Source of the DNA: Oceaniglobus trochenteri
GTDB taxonomy: Bacteria > Pseudomonadota > Alphaproteobacteria > Rhodobacterales > Rhodobacteraceae
Direction: 5' to 3'
NCBI RefSeq assembly: GCF_020529025.1
Contig: NZ_JACNMM010000006.1
Coordinates: 1-64,000 of the forward strand
Length of the DNA stretch: 64,000 bases
The position numbers and the translations under genes are program-made. Each line of letters opens with the position of its first letter. Positions within the stretch are counted from its first letter, which is position 1. Shown piece by piece: positions 1 to 7,977 of this stretch. The notes below the pieces were generated by a model, which was not told the DNA's origin, did no database searches, and saw nothing but the letters and a program-made list of their open reading frames with translations.

Positions 1-816
1 GCTGTCCGTCCCCTCGGTGCTGTCCGTCCCATCGGTGCTGTCCGTTCCGTCGGTGCTGTCCGTACCATCGGTGCCGTCCGTACCATCGGTGCCGTCCGTC
101 CCATCGGTGCTGTCCGTACCATCGGTGCCGTCCGTTCCGTCGGTGCCGTCCGTCCCGTCGGTGCTGTCCGTCCCGTCGGTACTGTCCGTCCCGTCGGTGC
201 CGTCCGTCCCATCGGTGCTGTCCGTCCCGTCGGTGCCGTCCGTCCCATCGGTGCTGTCCGTCCCGTCGGTGCTGTCCGTCCCGTCGGTGCTGTCCGTACC
301 GTCGGTGCTGTCCGTTCCGTCGGTGCTGTCCGTACCATCGGTGCCGTCCGTTCCGTCGGTGCTGTCCGTTCCGTCGGTGCTGTCCGTACCCTCGGTGCCG
401 TCCGTCCCATCGGTGCCGTCCGTACCGTCGGTGCTGTCCGTACCATCGGTGCCGTCCGTTCCATCGGTGCCGTCCGTACCATCGGTACCGTCCGTCCCGT
501 CGGTGCTGTCCGTTCCGTCGGTGCCGTCCGTCCCGTCGGTGCTGTCCGTCCCATCGGTGCTGTCCGTACCATCGGTGCCGTCAGTGCCGTCGGTGCTGTC
601 CGTACCGTCGGTACCGTCCGTCCCGTCGGTGCTGTCCGTCCCGTCGGTGCCGTCCGTACCATCGGTGCTGTCCGTCCCGTCGGTACCGTCCGTCCCGTCG
701 GTGCTGTCCGTCCCGTCGGTGCCGTCCGTACCATCGGTGCTGTCCGTCCCGTCGGTACCGTCCGTCCCGTCGGTGCTGTCCGTCCCATCGGTGCCGTCCG
801 TACCATCGGTGCTGTC
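1..816 (-). repeat. 18-bp minisatellite encoding (T-D-G-T-D-G/S)n
   Basis: About 45 tandem 18-bp units. In coding sense each unit reads ACC-GAY-GGN-ACG-GAC-RGC. Codons 1, 4 and 5 are almost fixed. Codon 2 varies GAT/GAC (GAG twice), codon 3 is any Gly codon, and codon 6 alternates AGC (Ser) and GGC (Gly). The array runs off the left edge. Confidence 0.95.
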
Positions 817-1152
817 GGGATCACCACTGCTGCCACCGCTCATTGCCAGGCCAAGACCCCCGGCCCCGACAAGAGCAGCCATTGCGGCTTGTTGATCCTC
901 CATCGACAGGCCAAGGCCGCCTTCGCCGTCAAGTTCGCCGCGAATGCCGCTGTCCGTCGAATCGCCAAGGATCAGGCTGTGAAGCGAGCCGTTCTCGGCC
1001 GGTGTATAGAAATCATTGATCAGGATACGGTCGCCATTCTTCAACTCGACGATCAACGTATCCCCTTGGCGGGAATAGCGGGCAATATCGCTCGAAACCG
1101 CATTAATTCTGATGCCGATTGCGGGTCCAGCCTGGATCACCTTTTCTGACAT
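1..1152 (-). CDS. BapA-prefix-like surface protein with Gly/Ser-Thr-Asp repeats (3' end beyond window)
   Basis: The frame is open from an ATG at 1152 to base 1, so at least 384 codons are present and the C-terminus lies outside the window. Residues 1-75 form a beta-rich prefix (DIARYSRQGDTLIVELKNG, then NDFYTPAENGS) matching the opening of the 1557-3461 and 13972-14820 proteins and resembling the BapA prefix domain. A Gly/Ala-rich hydrophobic stretch follows (about residues 88-106). From residue 113 to the edge the protein is only TDGTDG or TDGTDS hexapeptides, with two D-to-E changes. There is no Sec signal peptide, which fits export by the nearby type I system. Role as a secreted adhesin or matrix protein is inferred. 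Confidence 0.8.
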   Translation of the reverse strand, partial: MSEKVIQAGPAIGIRINAVSSDIARYSRQGDTLIVELKNGDRILINDFYTPAENGSLHSLILGDSTDSGIRGELDGEGGLGLSMEDQQAAMAALVGAGGLGLAMSGGSSGDPDSTDGTDGTDGTDSTDGTDGTDGTDSTDGTDGTDGTDSTDGTDGTDGTDSTDGTDGTDGTDSTDGTDGTDGTDSTDGTDGTDGTDSTDGTDSTDGTDGTDGTDSTDGTDGTDGTDGTDGTDGTDGTDSTDGTDGTDGTDGTEGTDSTDGTDSTDGTDGTDGTDSTDGTDSTDGTDSTDGTDSTDGTDSTDGTDGTDGTDSTDGTDGTDGTDSTDGTDSTDGTDGTDGTDGTDGTDSTDGTDGTDGTDGTDGTDSTDGTDSTDGTDSTEGTDS

Positions 1153-1214
1153 GGATTCTGTCCTCTCATGGCCTAGGAGCGCTCTGTGTGAAATATCGAA
1201 AGTCTGGTAGACAA

Positions 1215-1224
1215 ACTTAAGTAT
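1215..1224 (-). promoter_or_regulatory. ATACNAAAGT-like site upstream of Bap-like gene 1
   Basis: The minus strand reads ATACTTAAGT, one mismatch from the motif found exactly at 3502, 3545 and 19678. It lies about 63-72 bp upstream of the ATG at 1152. Confidence 0.4.
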
Positions 1225-1483
1225 GTACTAACCAGACGAAAGGCTGCGAAGTCAACAAACTTTTGCAGTGAACGCCAATGAATGCCCAATCTGCTTTGCG
1301 ACCTGGGATCGTGCACAAAATGGAAGCAATCTCATTGCGCGCGGGGATATCGGGATAACCTCAGGCACCGAAACTGGCGGCATATGCCAAAGCCCTGTTG
1401 CCTCTGCGCATCATAGAAATGGGCGCTGGCTTTCGACTGTCCGGAAAGACACAGGGCGCAGGGCGGCAGGGAATCAGGCGGAA

Positions 1484-1513
1484 AACAAAAAATGCCCCGG
1501 TTTCCCGGGGCAT
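1484..1513 (-). terminator. Rho-independent terminator of the 1557-3461 gene
   Basis: On the minus strand a 9-bp stem, ATGCCCCGG/CCGGGGCAT, closes a GAAA loop and is followed by TTTTTGTTTT. It starts about 44 bp after the stop codon. Confidence 0.9.
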
Positions 1514-1556
1514 TCTTCATTCTTTTCACGTTTGCCCTTAAAGCGCGGCAATCAGG

Positions 1557-3461
1557 TCAGATGTCGTCAGCAACAGCGTCAAGCCCGGCCAGAAGATTGC
1601 CAGTGCTCAGAGTGTCGAGAGCACTGTCGACCAGCCCACCTTCGCCCAGGATGGGATCCAGCAGGTCGTTCAGCGCACCGCCGGACCCGTCGCCGTCACC
1701 CAGCAGACCAGTGCCCAGCAGATCGCCGACAAGGCCGTCCTCACCCGTCACCTCGCCAAGGGCGCCGTCATTGCCTACGAGATCGCCAAGTGAGCCCTCG
1801 GAACCGGTCACGTCACCCAGAAGGCCGTCATTGCCGGTCACCGACCCGAGCAGCCCTTCATCGGCGATCACCGGATCAAGCACTCCGGCCCCTTCGCCAA
1901 TCAGATTGTCCAGCACCGCGTTTTCGCCCAGCAACGTATCGGTCACATTGCCCAGAGCACCGCCGGACCCGTCGCCGTCACCCAGCAGACCGGTGCCCAG
2001 CAGATCGCCGACAAGGCCGTCCTCACCCGTCACCTCGCCAAGGGCGCCGTCATTGCCGATGAGATCGCCAAGTGAGCCCTCGGAACCGGTCACGTCACCC
2101 AGAAGGCCGTCATTGCCGGTCACCGACCCGAGCAACCCTTCATCGGCGATCACCGGATCAAGCACTCCGGCCCCTTCGCCAATCAGATTGTCCAGCACCG
2201 CGTTTTCGCCCAGCAACGTGTCGGTCACATTGCCCAGAGCGCCGCCGGACCCGTCGCCGTCACCCAGCAAACCGGTGCCGAGCAGGCCTCCGAGAAGGCC
2301 GTCTTCACCTGTCAATTGCCCCAGAACGCCGTCGTTTCCAACAAGATCGCCCAGCAGTCCTTCGGAACCGGTAACAGCACCAAGCAGACCATTGTTGCCG
2401 GTGAGGTCACCAAGGAGTCCACCATCGCCGATGACCGGATCCAGTACGCCCGCGCCTTCCCCGATAAGCCCGTCCAGAACGGGGATTCCGCCGATCAGCC
2501 CGCCGTCTTCGCCGCCATCGCCCAGCAGGCCAGACCCGAGAAGATCACCGACAAGGCCGTCTTCGCCTGTCAATTGACCGAGGGCGCCTTCGTTGCCGAT
2601 CAACTCGCCCAGCAAGCCGTCGGAACCGGTGATGTCACCCAGCAGCCCATCGTTGCCAGTAATGTCCCCAAGCAAGCCACCATCTGCAAGGATCGGATCG
2701 AGCAAGCCCTGGTCGCTCATGTCCGTATCGTCGGTGCTGTCTGTGCCGTCGGTGCCATCCGTACCGTCGGTCCCATCCGTTCCATCGGTGCCGTCCGTCC
2801 CGTCGGTGCCATCCGTGCCATCGGTCCCGTCCGTGCCGTCGGTGCCGTCCGTCCCATCGGTGCCATCCGTGCCATCGGTGCCATCCGTGCCATCGGTGCC
2901 GTCCGTCCCATCGGTGCCGTCCGTACCGTCGGTGCCGTCCGTCCCATCGGTGCCGTCCGTGCCATCGGTGCCGTCCGTCCCATCGGTGCCATCCGTCCCG
3001 TCGGTGCTGTCCGTGCCATCCGTCCCATCGGTGCCATCCGTACCGTCAGTGCCATCCGTACCGTCGGTGCTGTCCGTCCCGTCAGTGCCATCGGTTCCAT
3101 CGGTGCCGTCCGTTCCGTCAGAACCTTCGCCATCAGATCCCCCAGAGGCAGCGAGGGCTCCACCGAGAAGGGTAGCGGCACCGGCGGCAAGGGCCTCATC
3201 CGGTATGGCAAGGCCCAGCCCCGCTGCTTCCTCGTCGGTGTCCGTCCCTTCGACGCCGCTGAAGCTGCCGTCTGCGAACATCAGGCGATGGGCTGACCCA
3301 TCGGCCGCCGGCGCGTAGAAATCGCTGATTGTAATCTTGCTGCCATCATTCAACTGCACCACCAGATCCTGACCGGATTTCTGGTAGCGGGCGATGTCGC
3401 CGCGGTTGAAGGCAATGCTCACGTCGGCCGTCGGGCCTGCCTGAAGTCGAATATCAGCCAT
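1557..3461 (-). CDS. BapA-prefix-like protein with GTD and decapeptide repeats
   Basis: 634 residues from ATG 3461. Residues 1-80 repeat the prefix of the neighbouring Bap-like proteins (DIARYQKSGQDLVVQLNDG, ISDFYAPAADGS). A Gly/Ala-rich stretch follows (about 88-107). Residues 114-247 are Gly/Ser-Thr-Asp triplets. Residues 250-634 are decapeptides of the form G-[NSE]-[DE]-G-[LSA]-[LV]-G-[DE]-[VLI]-[TIL], arranged in 94-residue super-repeats. The protein is very acidic, nearly lacks aromatic residues after the prefix and has no Sec signal. A type I secreted adhesin or matrix scaffold is the best inference. It ends LDAVADDI and I see no RTX nonapeptides. A strong terminator follows. Confidence 0.8.
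   Translation of the reverse strand: MADIRLQAGPTADVSIAFNRGDIARYQKSGQDLVVQLNDGSKITISDFYAPAADGSAHRLMFADGSFSGVEGTDTDEEAAGLGLAIPDEALAAGAATLLGGALAASGGSDGEGSDGTDGTDGTDGTDGTDSTDGTDGTDGTDGTDGTDGTDSTDGTDGTDGTDGTDGTDGTDGTDGTDGTDGTDGTDGTDGTDGTDGTDGTDGTDGTDGTDGTDGTDGTDGTDGTDGTDGTDGTDGTDGTDSTDDTDMSDQGLLDPILADGGLLGDITGNDGLLGDITGSDGLLGELIGNEGALGQLTGEDGLVGDLLGSGLLGDGGEDGGLIGGIPVLDGLIGEGAGVLDPVIGDGGLLGDLTGNNGLLGAVTGSEGLLGDLVGNDGVLGQLTGEDGLLGGLLGTGLLGDGDGSGGALGNVTDTLLGENAVLDNLIGEGAGVLDPVIADEGLLGSVTGNDGLLGDVTGSEGSLGDLIGNDGALGEVTGEDGLVGDLLGTGLLGDGDGSGGALGNVTDTLLGENAVLDNLIGEGAGVLDPVIADEGLLGSVTGNDGLLGDVTGSEGSLGDLVGNDGALGEVTGEDGLVGDLLGTGLLGDGDGSGGALNDLLDPILGEGGLVDSALDTLSTGNLLAGLDAVADDI
1678..2523 (-). repeat. 282-bp tandem repeat (94 aa) inside the decapeptide region
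   Basis: The same sequence restarts at 1678, 1960 and 2242, an exact 282-bp period. The first two copies differ at only a few bases; the third diverges. The in-frame period (94 codons) indicates recent duplication that kept the reading frame. Confidence 0.9.
2719..3120 (-). repeat. GTD tripeptide minisatellite in the second Bap-like gene
   Basis: About 400 bp of 9/18-bp units encoding Gly/Ser-Thr-Asp triplets, the same class as the 1-816 array but shorter and with fewer Ser substitutions. Confidence 0.9.
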
Positions 3462-3497
3462 TGGTCAAATCCTTGCGTTTTGCCGGTCGAAGGCATG

Positions 3498-3554
3498 TTG
3501 GATACTAAAGTACTTTACAGCATCCTTTAGTTTGTATCCAATACATACGAAAGT
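3498..3554 (+). promoter_or_regulatory. Dyad plus two exact ATACNAAAGT sites between Bap-like gene 2 and the kinase
   Basis: Arms TTGGATAC (3498) and GTATCCAA (ending 3541) form an inverted repeat. ATACTAAAGT is at 3502-3511, overlapping the 12-bp palindrome TAAAGTACTTTA (3506-3517), and ATACGAAAGT is at 3545-3554. The 3462-3735 gap separates the divergent genes starting at 3461 (minus) and 3736 (plus), so the sites could control either. Confidence 0.5.
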
Positions 3555-3735
3555 AAATAACCATGCAAGGTCAGGAAATTCGGCAGTTTGCAGTGAACCT
3601 GTACTTCATTCACGCCTTTTGCTAGGACATCCTGCCAGACCAACTTCCGTCGGTTTTGGACCGGCAACAAGGAAACCAGGGGTTTGCGCCGCACTCGCGC
3701 GGTGAGTCCCACGTATTTCAGCGGGGAGACATCGG

Positions 3736-5757
3736 TTGGAAAGAACGCGGCCCGAATCGCCTTTGACTGAGCATGTTTCTCAAACCGACATCCCATCCGA
3801 ACGGGCCAGAACCGCGATTCGCGGCGACGACGCGGCGACCGTCCGGCCGGTTCTCCAGGCCATTGCCCGGATGATCGCCACGGATCGGCGCGCGGTCGTC
3901 CTGGCCACGGAAACGGCCGAGGTACTTTTGGCCAACACCCCGGCCAACCGGCTGGGCCTCACGGCGGACCGGCTGCGCGCCATGCTTGACTGGCCCTCGA
4001 TCTGCGCGCGGGCAAGGCGCGCGGGAAGCGCGATCGTTTCGCTGGACGTGGATGACCTGGCGCTTGAGGGTGAGCTTGTCCAACTTCCCCTCGGTCGTTC
4101 GGCGGGCTATCTCCTGCGGCTGTCGGAAACCGATCAGGAGGCAACCTGGCTGCGCAACCGCGCCCGCGCCTCGACACTCATGCGTGTCTCCCACGATCTC
4201 AGAACACCGATCCAATCCCTTCTGGCCAGCGCCGAAGCCCTGCTTGACCCCGAGCGGCGCGACGACGTGGACCTGGGTCAGCTGCGCCGCGCCGCCGATC
4301 TCGCGCTCGACCATGTCAGCAATGTTCTCGCTGTGATTCGCGGAGAGCAGGCGGTGGGCGGATTGCAACCGGACGAGACATTTTCACTGGCCGAGGAACT
4401 GGACGGGCTGTTGGAAATCATGCGCCCGATTGCGCGGGCCCGTGACGCCAAGCTGCGGTCCACGATACACGCCGATGGGGACAGTCAGGTGACAGGCCCC
4501 GTTCGTTTCGTGCGCGCCCTGTTTCAGAACATGATCGACAACTCGGTGAAATATGGCGGGCCGGCTATCGATATCGAACTGACCACCTCGCTTCTGCCCC
4601 CAACTCTTGATGTCCAACGCGGCGAGACACAGAAGCTGAGCGTCGTGCTTGAGGTGCGCGATCTGGGCGGCGGCCTGCCGGAGGCACAGAAGCAGCGGTT
4701 GCGCCAGGCCCTTGGCCATGCCGGAGCAAACGGCCAGACGGGCGAGAGAACCCGGCCAGCGGGCGGGCTGAATGTTCTCGCCCATGCCCTGATGCAACTT
4801 GGCGGGCGGCTTGACGTGCTTGACCGGGGCGAAATGGACAGCCCGACCCAGAAGCCCGGTGAGACCGTCACCGGTACCATTCTGCGCGCCGCCTTCAGCC
4901 TTGACCTGGCAAAGGCGCAAACGCCGCTTGACCCGTCAAGCGGCGCAACCGACGGACCCGACGCAAGGACCGACCTGGCGGGTCGGTTGATCCTCCTGGT
5001 TGAAGACAGCCCGTCGAGCCGAGATTGGCTAACCCACGTTCTGCGCGAAACCGGTGCGCAGGTGCAGCCCGCGAAAAGCGGCGCCGAGGCCCTGGCACTA
5101 CTGGCCCGCGCCAGACCGGGCGCCATGTTCGACCTGATCATGACCGATGTGACCCTTCCCAACATGAGCGGGATAGAATTGGCACGGCGCGTGCGAGAGG
5201 CAGCACAAACAGGCAAACTGGCCTGGCAGGGGCGGATCGTCGGGTTGACAGCCCATGTGGATGAAAAGATCCGCCGGGCCTGTCTTGAGGCAGGCATGCT
5301 CCGGATCCTGGAGAAACCGATCAGGCCTGCAAAACTCTGCGCGGTGCTGCAAGACGTCCTTTCGGCACAGCCCGTTGCCGAAGCGCCCACCGCCCCTGCC
5401 CCGACCCGCGCCGAGAACCTCGCAAGGCTCAGCTCCCTGCTGGAGCAGTCCGTGGTCGGCGACCTGATGTCCGAACTGGGGCGCGACGGCGCGGGAAGTT
5501 TTCTCAATCGCGCCCTGGCCGAAGCGGAAGGCGCGGCCAGGACCCTTCGCAGTTCGGGAATTGGCGACGACACGTCCCGAATGCTTCATGCCGCCACCGG
5601 CGCCTGTGGCCTGACGGGGCTGTCGCAACTGGAAAAATGCCTGCGCCAGCTGGAGGTTGCCGTCGAAAGGGACAAGGGCCGGCTGCCAGAACTTCTGGAC
5701 CAGACAGATCGGACCGTGACCCAGACAGCCGAAGCCATCCGGGCGTTGCTTTCGTGA
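3736..5757 (+). CDS. Soluble hybrid sensor histidine kinase with receiver and Hpt domains
   Basis: 674 codons from TTG 3736, chosen because GGGGAGA sits about 7 nt upstream; no ATG lies near the frame start. No membrane segment is visible, so it is probably cytoplasmic. Residues about 30-130 look like a divergent PAS-type sensor. The HisKA H-box is VSHDLRTP with His153; the N-box is NMIDNSVKYG and the G1 box DLGGGLP. The receiver domain (about 415-540) has Asp471 in TDVTLPNMSG and Lys in EKP. The C-terminal Hpt domain has His618 in LHAATGACGLTG, with the usual Lys after the His replaced by Thr. A phosphorelay to the response regulator 187 bp downstream is likely. Confidence 0.88.
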   Translation: MERTRPESPLTEHVSQTDIPSERARTAIRGDDAATVRPVLQAIARMIATDRRAVVLATETAEVLLANTPANRLGLTADRLRAMLDWPSICARARRAGSAIVSLDVDDLALEGELVQLPLGRSAGYLLRLSETDQEATWLRNRARASTLMRVSHDLRTPIQSLLASAEALLDPERRDDVDLGQLRRAADLALDHVSNVLAVIRGEQAVGGLQPDETFSLAEELDGLLEIMRPIARARDAKLRSTIHADGDSQVTGPVRFVRALFQNMIDNSVKYGGPAIDIELTTSLLPPTLDVQRGETQKLSVVLEVRDLGGGLPEAQKQRLRQALGHAGANGQTGERTRPAGGLNVLAHALMQLGGRLDVLDRGEMDSPTQKPGETVTGTILRAAFSLDLAKAQTPLDPSSGATDGPDARTDLAGRLILLVEDSPSSRDWLTHVLRETGAQVQPAKSGAEALALLARARPGAMFDLIMTDVTLPNMSGIELARRVREAAQTGKLAWQGRIVGLTAHVDEKIRRACLEAGMLRILEKPIRPAKLCAVLQDVLSAQPVAEAPTAPAPTRAENLARLSSLLEQSVVGDLMSELGRDGAGSFLNRALAEAEGAARTLRSSGIGDDTSRMLHAATGACGLTGLSQLEKCLRQLEVAVERDKGRLPELLDQTDRTVTQTAEAIRALLS

Positions 5758-5944
5758 GGCCAGAGCCCAAAACCGCCCTACCCTTGCGTCACCCCACGGT
5801 GGTGTTACCTGAATTATGTTCAGATCGTGACGAAGAAGATGTATCAAAAACAATCGTGACCTGCGCAAAAGGCTTGTCACACGGGCCGATCCCCCGGCCG
5901 GAACCGAAGCGGGCAACGACATTCCCAAAAGTGGAAGCAATCAA

Positions 5945-6583
5945 ATGACGACCAAGGCTGCTGCATCCATACGTATTCTCATTGCGGACGATCACGCGAT
6001 GGTTCTTGAAATGTTTGCGCATTTCATCAGCAATCTTCCGGACGTGAGCGCGCAAACCGCCCCCGACCTTTCATCCGCACTGGAAGTCATCAAGGAAAGC
6101 GGGCCGTTCGACCTGGTCCTCGTGGATCTGAACATGCCCGGCATGAATGGAGTCGAGGGGCTGAGAAAGGCGATCGAGCAGAACGCCGGCAAACCCGTGG
6201 CGCTGCTGACCAGCCATCCCTCGCCGCAGGTGGTTGCCGAGGTGCTGCAATCGGGGGGATGCGGTATCGTCCTGAAAACCACGTCGTTGCTCAACTTTGC
6301 GAACGAAATCCGGTTCATGGCCGCAGGCGGGCGCTATATCCCCGTCGAGCTGATCGAGAAGCAGCGCATCATCACCAATGAGCCGCAGAAAATTCCCCTG
6401 TCTGAGCGCGAGATGGATGTGCTCAGCCATCTTGCCGAGGGCAAGGCGAACCGCCAGATCGGCGAGGCTCTGGGCCTTGCGGAACCGACGATCAAGATGC
6501 ATGTGAAATCGATCTGCTCGAAACTCGAAGCCAGCAACCGCACACAGGCGGTGATCGTGGCCCGGGACATGAACCTGATCTGA
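5945..6583 (+). CDS. NarL/FixJ-family response regulator with LuxR-type HTH
   Basis: 212 residues. The receiver domain (1-125) has the acidic pair Asp15/Asp16, phospho-acceptor Asp61 in VLVDLNMPGMNG and Lys in LKTTS. The C-terminal HTH (about 150-208) opens LSEREMDVLSHLAEG and has the recognition-helix segment EPTIKMHVKSICSKL. It follows the hybrid kinase on the same strand and is its likely output partner, receiving phosphate through the Hpt domain. It is the only DNA-binding regulator in the surface-protein island, so it is the leading candidate to bind the repeated ATACNAAAGT motif; that link is inference. Confidence 0.9.
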   Translation: MTTKAAASIRILIADDHAMVLEMFAHFISNLPDVSAQTAPDLSSALEVIKESGPFDLVLVDLNMPGMNGVEGLRKAIEQNAGKPVALLTSHPSPQVVAEVLQSGGCGIVLKTTSLLNFANEIRFMAAGGRYIPVELIEKQRIITNEPQKIPLSEREMDVLSHLAEGKANRQIGEALGLAEPTIKMHVKSICSKLEASNRTQAVIVARDMNLI

Positions 6584-6610
6584 TCCCCGACCGTCCACGA
6601 CCCCGGTTGC

Positions 6611-6656
6611 ATGCCAAAGTCCATTTGAGCCCCGCCCTTTCTTCCTATACCAAAGG
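6611..6656 (+). promoter_or_regulatory. Paired ATACNAAAGT-like sites upstream of glycosyltransferase
   Basis: ATGCCAAAGT (6611-6620) and ATACCAAAGG (6647-6656) each match with one mismatch and are 36 bp apart. The second lies inside the small dyad ATACC-aaagga-GGTAT. Both precede the ATG at 6727. Confidence 0.4.
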
Positions 6657-6726
6657 AGGTATCCTTGGTCGGGCGCCCTGAACGGCGGCGCCTGACGGGT
6701 TGCAACGGGGTAAGGTAAGGGACGAA

Positions 6727-7977
6727 ATGCAAAAGCCAGTAATTGTCTTCACGGGGGCGGTCTATCCGGGGCAGTTCGGTCGTTTGTGCGACTATCTGAG
6801 GGAAACCGGGCTTGCCGAAAGCTATTTTCTGACCACGCCCGGGCATCAGGAGCGCAATGCCCATCGCGGCAAGCACATCCTTGGCTTCAAACCCGATGGC
6901 GCCGTGATCGGACCGCAAAGTTACTATTACTCGGCCAAGGTAGAACGGTCGGCGCGGATCGGTCGTGGCATTCTCAAGGCTTTGCAGGCTTTCGAGAAGA
7001 AAAAGAAGATCGATGTGGTGGTCAGCCACTCGCTCTGGGGGGCACCGCATTTCCTGTATGATGAAATCGACGCCGCCATCGTCAGCTATATCGAGTTTCC
7101 AAGCTATTTCGCCCATGGCTGGGATCCCGCCTATCCGCCGGATCAGGCGCAACGCATGGCCGACAAGAACACCGAGATGCTGAACCTGCATCAGGCGATC
7201 CGCAGCGACCTGGTGATCTGCCCCAGCCATCACGCCAAACAGATGTTTCCGAAAGCGCTTCGGTCAAACATCGAGGTGCAGCTTGAAGGGTTCGAGTTCG
7301 AGGCCGACAAGGATCAGCCGGTCGACGACGCACCGCCCCGGCCCTTCACCATCGGGTTTTCGGCGCGGGATCTTTCCAGTTCCAAGGGCTTTGAAACTTA
7401 TGTCCGGCTTGTGGACAAGCTGGTTGAAAAAGGTGTCGAGGCCGAGTTCGTGGCGCTGGGTGGTGCCGACGGAACGACCTATGGCTACGAGCAGCAATGG
7501 GTCAAACGCAAGTACGACGGAGCAGTCGAAACCTTTCGCGACCATCTGATGAAGGTCTATCCCCGGGCGGCCGAGGTTATCAGGTTTCCCGGCAAACTTC
7601 CCTACGATCAATTCGCCCGGCAGATCGCCGGGATCGATCTGTTTCTCTATCCCTTGAAGTTCGGGGTGGCCAATTGGGGGCTTGTCGAAATCCTGGGGCG
7701 GGGGGCCTGTGTCCTGGCGCCTGACCGTGGCTACGCGTCCGAGCTTATCCAGAACGACATCAACGGCATGCTGCTGCCGGACGACGACACCGCCTGGATC
7801 GATGCCATCCTGGCGCTCAAGGATGATCCGGCCCGTCGCCTTCGCTATGCGACGAAAGCAAAGTTCCTGGCTCGGCTGCAATACAGCCTGCCTTCGGTCG
7901 CGCCGCGCTATATGCGATTGTTCCGCCAGGCCGTCGATAACCGGGCAAGGCGGATGTCCGGCGGCGAAACCTATTAG
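6727..7977 (+). CDS. GT4-like glycosyltransferase
   Basis: 416 residues from ATG 6727, preceded by AAGG; a TTG at 6700 in the same frame is less likely. The architecture is GT-B: an N-terminal domain with a donor-side beginning (IVFTGAVYPGQFGRL) and a C-terminal domain with IGFSARDLSSSKGFET, a segment ending in FLYPLKFGVANWGLVEILG, and NGMLLPDDDTAWIDAI. This is the usual GT4 pattern, where the Glu of VEILG contacts the nucleotide sugar. The sugar and acceptor are unknown. It lies between the two-component pair and the secretion operon, so it may modify the Thr/Ser-rich surface proteins or build a matrix polysaccharide. Its TAG stop overlaps the TAA of the convergent Omp85 gene. Confidence 0.78.
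   Translation: MQKPVIVFTGAVYPGQFGRLCDYLRETGLAESYFLTTPGHQERNAHRGKHILGFKPDGAVIGPQSYYYSAKVERSARIGRGILKALQAFEKKKKIDVVVSHSLWGAPHFLYDEIDAAIVSYIEFPSYFAHGWDPAYPPDQAQRMADKNTEMLNLHQAIRSDLVICPSHHAKQMFPKALRSNIEVQLEGFEFEADKDQPVDDAPPRPFTIGFSARDLSSSKGFETYVRLVDKLVEKGVEAEFVALGGADGTTYGYEQQWVKRKYDGAVETFRDHLMKVYPRAAEVIRFPGKLPYDQFARQIAGIDLFLYPLKFGVANWGLVEILGRGACVLAPDRGYASELIQNDINGMLLPDDDTAWIDAILALKDDPARRLRYATKAKFLARLQYSLPSVAPRYMRLFRQAVDNRARRMSGGETY

Larger units (their letters stand above)
1153..1556. other. Intergenic region between two Bap-like genes
   Basis: 404 bp without a convincing gene. Bases 1190-1265 are AT-rich and probably hold the promoter of the leftward gene starting at 1152; they include a match to the recurring ATACNAAAGT motif. 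The right part (1484-1513) is the terminator of the 1557-3461 gene. A 65-codon minus frame across 1332-1529 overlaps that terminator and resembles nothing I know. Confidence 0.6.

Noticed and set aside
1-816. CRISPR-like regular repeats
   Set aside because: Units are contiguous 18-mers in one reading frame with no unique spacers and no cas genes.
17-895. Plus-strand open frame rich in Val-Pro-Ser/Leu-Ser
   Set aside because: It is the antisense of the 18-bp repeat; the minus frame has the prefix domain, start codon context and homologs in the window.
2593-3318. Plus-strand Val-Pro-Ser frame and the overlapping Ala/Val/Gly-Ile frames at 2316-3296
   Set aside because: Antisense of the GTD repeats in the 1557-3461 gene; repeats without stops keep several frames open.
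3527-3796. 89-codon minus-strand frame
   Set aside because: No recognisable family, overlaps the regulatory region and the start of the kinase gene.
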